A stretch of 8,216 nucleotides of DNA from an uncultured Clostridia bacterium (GCA_944384865.1 CALWVC010000064.1:1-8216), one strand, 5' to 3'; positions 1 through 7,710 are shown, counted from the first letter of the stretch. A program made the numbers and translations. Notes: generated from the sequence alone by a model not told the origin.

Positions 1-439
1 CTCCACATGCAAACACACAGGGCTTCGCCTGCGGACAGGCCGTCAGCACCGCATCATACAATCTCGCATCCGGCGCATAGGTCAGTGTCTGTCCCGGCTT
101 ATGTCCCGCCGGGTAGCCCAACGCCGTTAAATCAAAATCATGCTCAACAAATCCTGTACCCAACGCAATATCATTTTTGTAAAGTCCCTGCAACGCGCCG
201 GATAACCCGAAATTTACCACGACCTGCACCCGGTTGACATAACAAAGCACCGCTGTACCATGCGCCGCATTGACCTTGCCGATTCCACACAGCAGCGCAT
301 AGACCTGCCGGTCTCCGATAGAAAACCGCGCCCAGCGATCACCAGATGTTATACCTGTCGTCCCACCGTTTTGCTCTGCAAACGCTTTTACCGGCGCAAA
401 CTCGTTTTCATCTGCAATCACCAGTCCGATATTCTCCAT
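1..439 (-). CDS. mtnN: 5'-methylthioadenosine/S-adenosylhomocysteine nucleosidase, N-terminal part (cut by window edge)
   Basis: This frame is open from an ATG at 439 to the left edge and gives the first 146 residues. The product belongs to the PNP/UDP phosphorylase superfamily and most resembles MTA/SAH nucleosidase, a cytosolic enzyme that removes adenine from methylthioadenosine and S-adenosylhomocysteine in methionine salvage and the activated methyl cycle. Visible family features are an N-terminal strand (MENIGLVIADENEFAP) with an acidic cluster where the catalytic glutamate of the family lies (Glu13), GIGKVNAA at about 67-74, the VVNFGLSGALQG strand-turn at about 92-103, and EHDFDLTALGYPAGHKPGQ at about 117-135. 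The family is usually about 230 residues, so roughly the last third is missing. AGGAG at 450-454, ten bases upstream, supports the start, and no in-frame start was found in the ten codons upstream. No convincing promoter was found; a terminator at 541-575 isolates the gene from the upstream unit. The glycine-rich segment (GLSGAL) departs from the usual AGGL form, so another nucleosidase of the superfamily is possible. Confidence 0.82.
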   Translation of the reverse strand, partial: MENIGLVIADENEFAPVKAFAEQNGGTTGITSGDRWARFSIGDRQVYALLCGIGKVNAAHGTAVLCYVNRVQVVVNFGLSGALQGLYKNDIALGTGFVEHDFDLTALGYPAGHKPGQTLTYAPDARLYDAVLTACPQAKPCVFACG

Positions 440-540
440 CCACGACCATCTCCTCTGTACAGCTCTTAAAACGCAAATGATTTTCCGCTAAAACAGTCCT
501 TCGTTCATTCTCTGTCGTTCTTGATCACAAGCCCAGCATA

Positions 541-575
541 CAAAAAGGGGGCTAAAACCTTTTAGCCCCTTTTTA
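541..575 (-). terminator. Rho-independent terminator after the zinc-ribbon gene
   Basis: Read on the minus strand, the arm AAAAAGGGGCTAAAA (574-560) pairs with TTTTAGCCCCCTTTTT (557-542). One base is bulged in the G/C run, the loop is very short (about 2-4 bases), and the run of five T ends the hairpin. It lies 16 bases after the stop codon of the gene at 591-950. Because both arms end in A/T tracts, the element is nearly symmetrical and could also stop transcription from the left, although no plus-strand gene runs into it. Confidence 0.93.
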
Positions 576-590
576 TCGTTTTCAAATCAA

Positions 591-950
591 TCAACCCAGC
601 TTTTTGCCACATTTAGAGCAAAACTGTGAACCATTCAGATTTTTCGCTCCGCATGCCGGACAAACAGCCATGTTCTTTGCAGCGGCGATCTCTTCCTCCA
701 ATTTGGCGATCTGCGCCTGTTTTTCTTCAATCTCACCGATTACCGCGTTGATCGTTACCGCATTATCAGCCTTATTTTTCACACTGTCATGATACAGCCT
801 GCCCAGCGTCTCATATTCCTTTGAAATCTGTGAAGTAATACTCGCAATGTTCAGCTTGGTTTTCTGCACCGAAAAAGCCTCGCCCGTTTTTTTTACGGCG
901 CTGTCGAAAACATCTTTTGCCTTCACGGCAGTATCTTCAAAAAAGCCCAT
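591..950 (-). CDS. Small coiled-coil protein with C-terminal zinc ribbon, function unknown
   Basis: This encodes a 119-residue soluble protein with no signal peptide or membrane segment. Residues 1-35 are rich in Lys, Ala and Asp (starts MGFFEDTAVKAKDVF). Residues about 35-93 are strongly helical with heptad-like spacing, especially EIEEKQAQIAKLEEEIAAAK, which predicts a coiled coil. The C-terminus is a four-cysteine zinc ribbon: CPAC (Cys97, Cys100) and CSKC (Cys111, Cys114), ten residues apart, followed by GKKLG. Small proteins with this layout are common in gut Clostridia and are usually annotated only as zinc-ribbon domain-containing; no reaction can be assigned. The start at 950 is supported by AAAGGAG at 961-967, ten bases upstream. 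The gene has its own promoter (1001-1028) and terminator (541-575), so it is probably a single-gene transcript. Oligomerisation through the coiled coil and zinc-dependent folding of the tail are inferences. Confidence 0.9.
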   Translation of the reverse strand: MGFFEDTAVKAKDVFDSAVKKTGEAFSVQKTKLNIASITSQISKEYETLGRLYHDSVKNKADNAVTINAVIGEIEEKQAQIAKLEEEIAAAKNMAVCPACGAKNLNGSQFCSKCGKKLG

Positions 951-1000
951 TTGAACACAGCTCCTTTCAAACCTGTTATTGTACCGATTCTTTATATAGT

Positions 1001-1028
1001 ATTATAACAAAACCAGGTTAAAAATCAA
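1001..1028 (-). promoter_or_regulatory. Sigma-A-type promoter for the zinc-ribbon gene
   Basis: On the minus strand, TTGATT (1028-1023) and a perfect TATAAT (1006-1001) are separated by 16 bases. The predicted start of transcription is near 994, leaving a leader of about 44 bases before the ATG at 950. The -35 begins one base beyond the hemZ stop codon. There is no hairpin between hemZ and this promoter, so read-through from the upstream operon could add to its output. Confidence 0.8.
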
Positions 1029-1029
1029 G

Positions 1030-2463
1030 TCATTCAGCGGTTTTTTTATAAAATTCACAAATCTGCTGCTTGCGACGGCACATCTCGTCAAACCCGCTGA
1101 TATATTCATATGGATATTTATAATTAAAAATACGCTGTATTTGGTTCTCTGCCACCAGCTTTGTAGAAGCGCCGGCCCCCACCGCCAAAACAGTCTGCAC
1201 CTCTTCCATAATCAGCATATTATACAGGCTTTCAAAGCCCGGTTTTGCCCAGCCCGTATTCTCGTGATTGCCCGCCATTCTGCTCTGGCGATACATATAA
1301 TACGGCCGGTATCCTGCATCAGTCAGCGCCGGATATGCGCCCGCCAGCATCTGCGATACCGCATCGCCGCCGGCGTCATACCGTTGTACGCCGCGATATA
1401 CCATCGTAGACGAACGTTTGACCGACAGCGTATGCACCGTTACACAGGCCGGCGCCAATCGCAGAATTTCCTCCATCGTCTGGGCGAAAGACGCCGGCGT
1501 ATCCCCGTCCAGTCCTGCGATCAGATCGGTATTGATGTTGGTAAAGCCACACTGTGCCGCCAGATCATACGCCTGATAAAATTGCTGCGCCGTATGACTG
1601 CGCCGGATATTGCGCAGCACCGTGTCGTTGAGCGTCTGCGGATTGATACTGATCCGCTGCGCGCCGCATGACCGGATCTCCTGCAGCTTTTCCATGGTGA
1701 TGGTATCCGGCCGGCCGGCTTCAATCGTAAACTCCTGTAAACCGGAACAGTCGAAGCTCCGGCGGATGGCCTCGGTAATCTCCAGCAGCATCCCATCGTC
1801 AATGGCGGTCGGTGTTCCGCCGCCAAAGTAAACAGCCTGCAACCGCAACCCCAGTTTTCGGACAATCTCACCGGTCAGCGCAATCTCCCGGCACAACAGC
1901 GTCACATAATCCGGGATCAATTTTCTGGATTTGCTGATATCATGGGATACGAACGAACAATAGCTGCACCGGCTTTTACAAAATGGAATCGAAACATATA
2001 AGCTGAATCCATTGGAATATAGTTTACATAACATTTCATCTTCCAGCCGCGCCACCCGTTTTGCCAACGCATATTTTTCCGCGCTCACCAATAGCCGGTT
2101 TTCAAACCGGTCTTTCGCCTGCTGCTCGCCGTATTGCTGTTCCAGCGACCGCAGCAGCTTTACCGGCCGAACGCCAGTCTGTAACCCCCAACCCGGCCGC
2201 AACCCGGTATAGTCGGACAAGATCTCAAACAATAGTTTACATAATAAAATCTCATCCTGGGCCGGATCCTGCCGGCGTATTTCTCGCCGGGCTGTCTGCG
2301 CACCATAAATCACACAAACCACCAGCCGCTGCTGCTCTACCTGCGCCGTGATCTGCATAAAATCGCCGCTGTCTGCCGAAACCTTCTGCGCCGGATAAAA
2401 CAACCGGATGATATTTTCCAATTCATAATGATAATCGTTGCCGATCAAAGACAGTCGAATCAT
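1030..2463 (-). CDS. hemZ: HemZ-type radical SAM protein, coproporphyrinogen III oxidase-like
   Basis: A 477-residue cytosolic radical SAM protein of the HemN/HemW/HemZ group. The cluster motif CX3CX2C is CKSRCSYC (Cys162, Cys166, Cys169) inside YVSIPFCKSRCSYCSF, which would hold a 4Fe-4S cluster that cleaves S-adenosylmethionine. The SAM-binding GGGTPT lies at 214-219, followed by the EAGRPDTI and RISINPQTLND segments typical of HemZ. The N-terminal 150 residues, including WGLQTGVRPVKLL (92-104), form the extra domain that distinguishes HemZ from HemN and HemW. Length fits HemZ (about 480-500). Members are annotated as oxygen-independent coproporphyrinogen dehydrogenase, but the activity is not firmly shown for the group, and no other heme gene is present here. 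The ATG at 2463 overlaps the TGA of the upstream MBL gene as ATGA. Its own ribosome site is weak (GGCGG), so translation is probably coupled. A longer in-frame TTG start at 2676 would add 71 unrelated residues antiparallel in frame to the MBL gene and is rejected. Confidence 0.92.
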   Translation of the reverse strand: MIRLSLIGNDYHYELENIIRLFYPAQKVSADSGDFMQITAQVEQQRLVVCVIYGAQTARREIRRQDPAQDEILLCKLLFEILSDYTGLRPGWGLQTGVRPVKLLRSLEQQYGEQQAKDRFENRLLVSAEKYALAKRVARLEDEMLCKLYSNGFSLYVSIPFCKSRCSYCSFVSHDISKSRKLIPDYVTLLCREIALTGEIVRKLGLRLQAVYFGGGTPTAIDDGMLLEITEAIRRSFDCSGLQEFTIEAGRPDTITMEKLQEIRSCGAQRISINPQTLNDTVLRNIRRSHTAQQFYQAYDLAAQCGFTNINTDLIAGLDGDTPASFAQTMEEILRLAPACVTVHTLSVKRSSTMVYRGVQRYDAGGDAVSQMLAGAYPALTDAGYRPYYMYRQSRMAGNHENTGWAKPGFESLYNMLIMEEVQTVLAVGAGASTKLVAENQIQRIFNYKYPYEYISGFDEMCRRKQQICEFYKKTAE

Positions 2464-3083
2464 AGATACACCGCCAACGGATTGTGCGCACGCTCCATAT
2501 CCAGAGTTGTTTCGCCGTCGTGACCCGGCAACACCCGGTAATCGCCCGGCAACGCACATAATTTCTGAAACGAAGCCGTCATCTGCGCGCCGCTGCCGGT
2601 GGGAAAATCGATTCGGCCATAACTGCCGGCAAACAGCGTATCTCCGGAAAACAGCAATCCGGGCGCCAGATAGCAAACCGACCCGTCGGTATGCCCCGGT
2701 GTGTGCAAAACAGTAAATACTGTGTCTCCCACCTGCACCTGATCGCCATCATCTACCGTCTGTGACGCATGCAGCAACGGCTGCGGCACAGTATAGATGC
2801 CGATACCGTTATATAAACTCTGATCCGGATCATCCAGCCGCTTACATTCCAACGGATGACAAACCACCTTCGCCCCTGTCCGCATCTGCAATTCGTGCGC
2901 GCCTAAAATATGGTCCGCGTGTCCGTGGGTCAGCAGAATATGCGATACCTGCCGGCCTTCCACGGCCGCGAACAGCCGCTGGTCCGGATAGCCCGGATCT
3001 ACCACGGCGGTCAATCCCGTAGAATCATCAGTATAAATATAACAATTGGTGCCCAAAGGCCCTAATACCAGTGTTTGAATCAT
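2460..3083 (-). CDS. MBL-fold metallo-hydrolase, glyoxalase II-like
   Basis: A 207-residue single-domain metallo-beta-lactamase-fold hydrolase of the glyoxalase II-like group. The metal-binding signature is complete: THGHADH (His53, His55, Asp57, His58), HTPGHT (His131 within it), SGDTLF (bridging Asp148) and PGHDGET (His188). It should therefore bind two metal ions and hydrolyse a thioester or similar bond in the cytosol. It lacks the C-terminal helical domain of true glyoxalase II, so the substrate cannot be named. Homologues are often found beside hemZ and rel in Clostridia, which supports operon membership but not a function. The ATG at 3083 is chosen because AGAGG lies six bases upstream; a GTG at 3086 is only three bases from that site. 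The 3' end overlaps hemZ by four bases (ATGA), and the 5' end overlaps the TGA of a short open frame by one base (TGATG). Confidence 0.92.
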   Translation of the reverse strand: MIQTLVLGPLGTNCYIYTDDSTGLTAVVDPGYPDQRLFAAVEGRQVSHILLTHGHADHILGAHELQMRTGAKVVCHPLECKRLDDPDQSLYNGIGIYTVPQPLLHASQTVDDGDQVQVGDTVFTVLHTPGHTDGSVCYLAPGLLFSGDTLFAGSYGRIDFPTGSGAQMTASFQKLCALPGDYRVLPGHDGETTLDMERAHNPLAVYL

Positions 3084-3196
3084 CACGAACCTCTTTTCTT
3101 CCGTACAGTGTACGCACTGCTTTCTTGTGTGCCGGTCTGTTCCTCGCTTACACGCGATCTGTCTCTTTTACCCGCGCGTCTGCGCATTGTGCTCGA
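3084..3196 (-). other. rel to MBL-hydrolase gap containing a 34-codon open frame
   Basis: The 110-base gap holds no hairpin terminator and no good promoter, so transcription probably continues. On the minus strand an ATG at 3187 opens a 34-codon frame (MRRRAGKRDRSRVSEEQ...) that is very basic at both ends and closes with a TGA at 3085-3083, sharing one base with the MBL start. It is in phase with rel: the rel TAA is followed by three sense codons and then this ATG. The upstream ribosome site is poor (only GAG nearby). It may be a short real peptide, a leader that couples translation, or chance. A 13-base palindrome (CGTACA-G-TGTACG, 3102-3114) lies just before the MBL ribosome site. Confidence 0.25.
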
Positions 3197-5377
3197 TTAC
3201 ATGCCTGTTCGTTCTACTGAAAACACGCCGTTGATCTTCGACAGCTTTTGAATGATATTTTTCAGATGATCGGCACTTTCAATGCTGGTAGTCAACGTGA
3301 TCTCACAGTTTCCGTCTTTCAGCTGCCGGGCGTTGACGGTATGCAGCATCAGCCGCATACTGCCCAGCGTTGTGGTAACGTCCGCCAGCAACCCGCTGCG
3401 GTCGATTGCATGGATCCGAATAGTCGACTGAAAGCTGGTCTGCTTCTGGCCGGTCCAGCGCACCCGCACCCACCGCTGGGAATCCTCGCTCTGCGCCGGA
3501 TCCTCCGGCACATTCGAACAGTCCCGTTTATGCACCGATACGCCGTGTCCTCTGGTAATAAACCCAATGATCGAGTCACCGGGAAGCGGATTGCAGCAAC
3601 GAGCCAGCTTCACCAGACAGTTATCCATTCCCTCGACCGCGATCGTATCGCCCGGCCGATTGCGCCCCGCCGGCTTCACATAATCCTCCAGCGCCGGCGC
3701 TTCCTGCTGCCGGGCCAGCTTATAATCCTCTTTGATTTTAGGCATCAGCCGCGAAACCACAATTCCGCCATATCCGATTGCCGCATAAAAATCATCTACC
3801 GACTCACAATGCTGCCGTTTCGCAATATTCTCAATCATCTGCTCCAGTTCTTCACCGGACAGATTGATATAATTGCGTTTAAACTCCCGCTCCAGTTCGC
3901 TTTTGCCCTGTTCAATATTTTCTGCACGGCGCTCTTTTTTAAACCAGGATCGAATCTTATTGCGCGCCTCGCTGGTTTTGACGATTTTCAGCCAGTCGCG
4001 GCTTGGGCCGTGCGGCTGTGAGGTCGTCAACACCTCGATGATCTCCCCGGTTTTGATCCGGTAATCCAGCGGCACAATCCGGCCATCGACCTTTGCACCT
4101 ACCATTTTATTACCCACTGCCGTATGAATCGCATAAGCAAAATCGATCACACAGCTGCCCTGCGGCAACGAAATCACATCGCCTTTGGGCGTCAGTGCGA
4201 ATACATCGTCCTGCGCCAGATCCGACTTGATACTGGTAACGATCTCCTCTGCGTCGTCGTTTTCCTTCTGCGTATCCAGCAGCTGCCGGATCCAGGCCAA
4301 CCGCTCCTCCATTTTACTGTCGTTTTTACGCAGGCCCTCTTTATATTTCCAGTGTGCCGCAATGCCCAGTTCTGCTGTCCGGTGCATCTCCCAGGTTCGG
4401 ATCTGAACCTCAAACGGAATCCCCTCTCTAGACAACACCGTGGTATGCAGCGACTGATACATATTGGGTTTTGGAGTGGAGATATAATCTTTAAACCGGC
4501 CGGGCAACGGCCGGAACATATCATGGATAAAACCCAAAATATTATAACAGTTTACCACTGTATCTGTAATAATCCGAACTGCATAGATATCGTAAATTTC
4601 CTCAAAGGCCTTGCCCTGCATATACATCTTACGGTAAATTCCATAGATGGATTTCACCCGGCCCTCCAGATGAATATCAGAAATCGCGTCGCCGATACGG
4701 TCCTGAATCCGTTTGATGATGGTTTTAATAAATTCCTCTCTATATTGCTTGCGCGTCGAAAGCGCATGTTCGATATCAGCGTAGGCGACCGGGTCCAGAA
4801 AGCGGATCGCTCGATCCTCCAGCTCTTCTTTAATCGCGCGGATACCGAGCCGGTGCGCCAGCGGCGCATAGACCTCCAGCGTTTCCCGGGAGACGTCCCG
4901 CTGCTTTTGCTCGCTGCATACCCCCAATGTACGCATATTGTGCAACCGGTCAGCCAGCTTGATAATAATCACTCGAATGTCCTCAGACATCGCCAGCAGC
5001 ATTTTACGAATGTTTTCCGCCTGTGCCTCTTCCCGGGTGATATGCGGAATTTTCCGCAGCTTGGTCACCGAATTGACCAGCATCGCTACATCCGGCCCGA
5101 AATGTTGCCGAATTTCCTCCAGCGTCACATCGGTATCCTCTACCACATCGTGCAAAAACGCGGCGGTCACCGATTCGGTGTCCATCCCCAGCTCAATCAA
5201 AATAATCGCCACAGCGCAGGGATGGTTAAAATAGCGCTCGCCGGATTCCCGAAACTGCCCCTCATGCGCCCGCTCTGCAAAATCATAGGCTTTTTTGATC
5301 ACGTCAATCTTATAATTTTTATTCTGTTTTTTAATAGCCTCCAAAATATCATCAAAAGTATATTCCCGATATGGCAT
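3197..5377 (-). CDS. rel: Bifunctional (p)ppGpp synthetase/hydrolase, long RelA/SpoT homologue (Rel)
   Basis: A full-length 726-residue Rel that makes the alarmone (p)ppGpp from ATP and GTP/GDP when the ribosome stalls, and also hydrolyses it. The HD hydrolase domain occupies about 30-195, with intact His52, His76-Asp77 (HDVVED) and Asp143 (DRLHNMRT). The synthetase domain spans about 235-345, with YDIYAVRII, RFKD at 294-297, YQSLHTT and FEVQIRT. The RFKD form is the RXKD signature of bifunctional Rel enzymes rather than the EXDD of synthetase-only RelA. The TGS domain is about 391-451, a helical region follows, a conserved-cysteine module carries CCNPLPGD (Cys594, Cys595) and HKRDC (His616, Cys620), and the ACT domain covers about 650-726. 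All domains are present at normal length. The ATG at 5377 shares one base with the recJ stop (TGATG), and its ribosome site AAGGAGG (5388-5394) lies within the last recJ codons, which indicates co-transcription and probable translational coupling. Confidence 0.98.
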   Translation of the reverse strand: MPYREYTFDDILEAIKKQNKNYKIDVIKKAYDFAERAHEGQFRESGERYFNHPCAVAIILIELGMDTESVTAAFLHDVVEDTDVTLEEIRQHFGPDVAMLVNSVTKLRKIPHITREEAQAENIRKMLLAMSEDIRVIIIKLADRLHNMRTLGVCSEQKQRDVSRETLEVYAPLAHRLGIRAIKEELEDRAIRFLDPVAYADIEHALSTRKQYREEFIKTIIKRIQDRIGDAISDIHLEGRVKSIYGIYRKMYMQGKAFEEIYDIYAVRIITDTVVNCYNILGFIHDMFRPLPGRFKDYISTPKPNMYQSLHTTVLSREGIPFEVQIRTWEMHRTAELGIAAHWKYKEGLRKNDSKMEERLAWIRQLLDTQKENDDAEEIVTSIKSDLAQDDVFALTPKGDVISLPQGSCVIDFAYAIHTAVGNKMVGAKVDGRIVPLDYRIKTGEIIEVLTTSQPHGPSRDWLKIVKTSEARNKIRSWFKKERRAENIEQGKSELEREFKRNYINLSGEELEQMIENIAKRQHCESVDDFYAAIGYGGIVVSRLMPKIKEDYKLARQQEAPALEDYVKPAGRNRPGDTIAVEGMDNCLVKLARCCNPLPGDSIIGFITRGHGVSVHKRDCSNVPEDPAQSEDSQRWVRVRWTGQKQTSFQSTIRIHAIDRSGLLADVTTTLGSMRLMLHTVNARQLKDGNCEITLTTSIESADHLKNIIQKLSKINGVFSVERTGM

Positions 5378-7404
5378 CAGCCCTGCACCTCCTTACCATT
5401 TATTTTCTGTAAAATATGCGAATCGATCAATTCCCGCCGGGCGGCGTTCGGAATATATTCTACCGTAATGCCCTGCCGGTCAGTCAGGCGAATCAGTTCC
5501 AGCTCCGCTAAAATATCCAGAATCAGCCGCAGCTTCAGATAATTGCCGGTCCCAAACCGGGCGCACAGCACATCCGGCTCTCCGCAAACGCGCTGTCTGG
5601 CCTTTACCGCCCGGTATACGGCGGCGATTTCTTCCCGGGTAACCGGCTCTACCTGCGGCAAAATGCCCAAAGCCCGATAATTTAAATATGCTCCCACATC
5701 TATCTGTAGCCGCTCATAGTCCACCGTACACGGATGTAAGTCCCGAACAATCACCGACAGCGACTCGGCGCCGTTATAACGGTTGATATCCAGCGTAACT
5801 GCAAAATCCGCTATGTCCCCTACCCGATAAACAAACGTATCGGGCGTTGTGGAAAACAGCATCGCCGTCACGCCCACGCCGTCCCGAAACAGCGAAAGCC
5901 GCAGATGCTTCCCATTTCCCACCGGCGTGATGTTTGTAATTTTCATCCGAAACAGTCCATACACCGGCGGTTCGTTCATACAACCGCAGGGCTCCAGATA
6001 TTGCGCGGCATAGACTGTTCCCACCGACATCCCGCGGGGATTCAGCTTACAGCTCAACGTCAGCTCCTGCAGCGGCAGCGCACCATATAATTGCAGCACC
6101 GCATCCTGCATCGCCTCCACCGCAGCTGGATACGCCTGCGCCGTCATCGAACACCCCGCTGCGGCTTCATGACCGCCGAAGCGCGTCAGATGTGCAGACG
6201 CCGCCTTCAGGATCTCATAGATTGATACACCCTTATAGCTGCGGGCCGAACCGGTGATCTGATCACCGTCCCGCGCGCACACCAGCACCGGCCGATCGAA
6301 CTGCTGCACCAGCCGGGCCGCCACAATACCAAGGACTCCGTGATGCCAGCCCTCGCCGCATACCGTCAATACCGGCGCATAATACAAGCGGTCATCCGCT
6401 AAAATCTGCTGCCGCGCCTGCTGTAAAATTTCCGTTTCCAGAGCCTTGCGCCGATCGTTATATTCACACAACTCGATAGCCTTGTGTTCGGCTGTCGCCA
6501 TATCGTCACACAACAACAGTTCCAGCGCCAATACCGGATCCCCTATCCGTCCCGCGGCGTTGATTCTCGGTGCCAACCCAAACGCCGCCGAATGGGCGCT
6601 GATCTGCGACGCCTGTAATCCGGCCGCTGCCAGCAACGCAATGAGTCCCGGCCGCCGCGTCTGCCGCAGCACCTGCAGCCCGCCCCGCACAATAGACCGG
6701 TTATCTCCCAACAGCGGCACCACGTCTGCAATGGTTCCCAATGCTACCAGATCGCCATACACATACAGCAATTCCTCCGGCGGCGTATCTGTCACCGCAC
6801 AGGCCAGCATAAAAGCCACGCCCACCCCCGCATAGTCTGAAAACTCGGCGAGGCTATCCGCCCGATGGGGATCAACGACGGCGACAGCCTGCGGCAACAT
6901 CTCCCCCGGCAGATGATGATCGGTAATAACCAGATCCATCTCCAGCGAACGGATATACGCCGCCTCCTCGACGGCGGTAATACCGTTATCCACCGTGATA
7001 ATCAGCGAAACACCCGCAGCTTTGAACGCATCCGCCGCTTCCCGGCTGATGCCATAACCTGCTTCCCGGTCCGGCAGACGATACACCACATGTGCGCCGG
7101 CCCTGCGCAGACAGTCGGTCAATAACGCCGTAGAGGTGACGCCGTCTGCATCGTAATCGCCGAAAATCCCGATGGTCTCTCCCACCTCCAGCGCCTGGCG
7201 CACCCGCTGTGCAGCCTGCTCCATGTCCGGCAGTGCATACGGATTCTGTAAAATAAGATCCTCTGATAAAAATTCTTCGATCTGGGTTTCCTCGGTGATC
7301 CCGCGGGAAAGCAGCAGCAAGGCGCCAAACGCGTCCATGCCAAATTCCTGTGCTGTCTGCTGCGCCTGCTGTTTGTCTACAGGCGGGATGATCCACCGTT
7401 TCAT
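5377..7404 (-). CDS. recJ: Single-stranded-DNA-specific exonuclease RecJ
   Basis: A 675-residue DHH-superfamily 5'-3' single-strand DNA exonuclease used in recombination and repair. Visible motifs are GDYDADG (82-88), VDNG (138-141), the DHH triad Asp162-His163-His164, GTIADVVPL (223-231) and NAAGRIGDP (282-290). The DHHA1 domain contains GWHHGVLGIVAARL (352-365) and GGHEAAAG (410-417). An OB-fold-like region at about 445-555 (RMKITNITPVGNGKHLRLSL) would bind DNA, and about 585-660 is a helical C-terminal module often seen in Firmicutes RecJ. All catalytic residues appear intact. The ATG at 7404 is preceded by GGAG (7413-7416) eight bases upstream; an in-frame TTG at 7470 lies in the -35 element and is rejected. 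recJ is the first gene of the operon and runs directly into rel, with no apt gene between them as is common in Firmicutes. Confidence 0.97.
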   Translation of the reverse strand: MKRWIIPPVDKQQAQQTAQEFGMDAFGALLLLSRGITEETQIEEFLSEDLILQNPYALPDMEQAAQRVRQALEVGETIGIFGDYDADGVTSTALLTDCLRRAGAHVVYRLPDREAGYGISREAADAFKAAGVSLIITVDNGITAVEEAAYIRSLEMDLVITDHHLPGEMLPQAVAVVDPHRADSLAEFSDYAGVGVAFMLACAVTDTPPEELLYVYGDLVALGTIADVVPLLGDNRSIVRGGLQVLRQTRRPGLIALLAAAGLQASQISAHSAAFGLAPRINAAGRIGDPVLALELLLCDDMATAEHKAIELCEYNDRRKALETEILQQARQQILADDRLYYAPVLTVCGEGWHHGVLGIVAARLVQQFDRPVLVCARDGDQITGSARSYKGVSIYEILKAASAHLTRFGGHEAAAGCSMTAQAYPAAVEAMQDAVLQLYGALPLQELTLSCKLNPRGMSVGTVYAAQYLEPCGCMNEPPVYGLFRMKITNITPVGNGKHLRLSLFRDGVGVTAMLFSTTPDTFVYRVGDIADFAVTLDINRYNGAESLSVIVRDLHPCTVDYERLQIDVGAYLNYRALGILPQVEPVTREEIAAVYRAVKARQRVCGEPDVLCARFGTGNYLKLRLILDILAELELIRLTDRQGITVEYIPNAARRELIDSHILQKINGKEVQG
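5388..5394 (-). promoter_or_regulatory. Ribosome binding site of rel inside the end of recJ
   Basis: AAGGAGG on the minus strand is a near-perfect Shine-Dalgarno, ten bases before the rel ATG at 5377, and is read as Lys-Glu-Val codons near the RecJ C-terminus. It fixes the rel start and makes the recJ-rel junction a coupled one. Confidence 0.85.
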
Positions 7405-7441
7405 TTCAACGTCTCCACGATACACAAATCTATAATGAATA

Positions 7442-7470
7442 ATTTTAACACGGATGACGCTGTTTCGCAA
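7442..7470 (-). promoter_or_regulatory. Sigma-A-type promoter for recJ and the downstream operon
   Basis: On the minus strand, TTGCGA (7470-7465) and TAAAAT (7447-7442) are separated by exactly 17 bases. The predicted transcription start near 7435 gives a leader of about 30 bases to the recJ ATG at 7404, too short for a riboswitch. No operator-like repeat overlaps it, which suggests largely constitutive expression of recJ, rel, the MBL gene and hemZ. Confidence 0.7.
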
Positions 7471-7679
7471 GATATAAAAAACACAAATTCCTGATCAAAC
7501 AACCGGCTGGCCAGCGCCGCCAAACGCGGCAGAAAAAACATATGATCCCGCGCGCAGGCCGCAGCAAACCGATACGATCCATCTATCATATATACCATTG
7601 AACGACCCGCCAGATTCCACATTTCACACTGTCCATGAGAGCCTCCGGCCTGTCAGTGGCCGCATCGTCCGCCACCTTG

Positions 7680-7710
7680 CCGCAACCGCCGTTTTTTCAC
7701 CGCAACAGCC
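7680..7710. repeat. Pair of 11-base direct repeats 20 bases apart
   Basis: CCGCAACCGCC (7680-7690) and CCGCAACAGCC (7700-7710) match at 10 of 11 positions, and their starts are exactly 20 bases apart, about two helical turns. They end ten bases before the -35 of the DtxR-family promoter, a usual position for an activator or cooperative regulator. Two copies could still be chance. Confidence 0.5.

Noticed and set aside
2464..2676. In-frame N-terminal extension of hemZ from a TTG
   Set aside because: The added 71 residues resemble out-of-frame MBL-gene translation, while the ATG at 2463 gives the normal HemZ N-terminus and an ATGA overlap.
3087..3196. Terminator or remnant of a dtd gene between rel and the MBL gene
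   Set aside because: No GC hairpin with a T tract is present, and the translation shows no resemblance to D-aminoacyl-tRNA deacylase.
4124..5542. Plus-strand open frame of 472 codons antisense to rel and the end of recJ
   Set aside because: Its translation has no recognisable motifs and lies wholly opposite highly conserved Rel and RecJ coding sequence; long antisense frames arise here from codon use.
7405..7470. Longer RecJ start at a TTG at 7470
   Set aside because: It would place the start codon in the -35 element of the recJ promoter; the ATG at 7404 has a well-spaced GGAG.
7516..7530. GCCGC-5-GCGGC hairpin as a possible terminator
   Set aside because: The stem is only five base pairs and is followed by A, not T, on the plus strand; on the minus strand the T run precedes it.
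7401..7622. Minus-strand frame of 73 codons ending in an ATGA overlap with recJ
   Set aside because: No ribosome site precedes it, it contains the recJ promoter, and the translation shows no domain. The overlap looks accidental, though comparison with relatives could overturn this.
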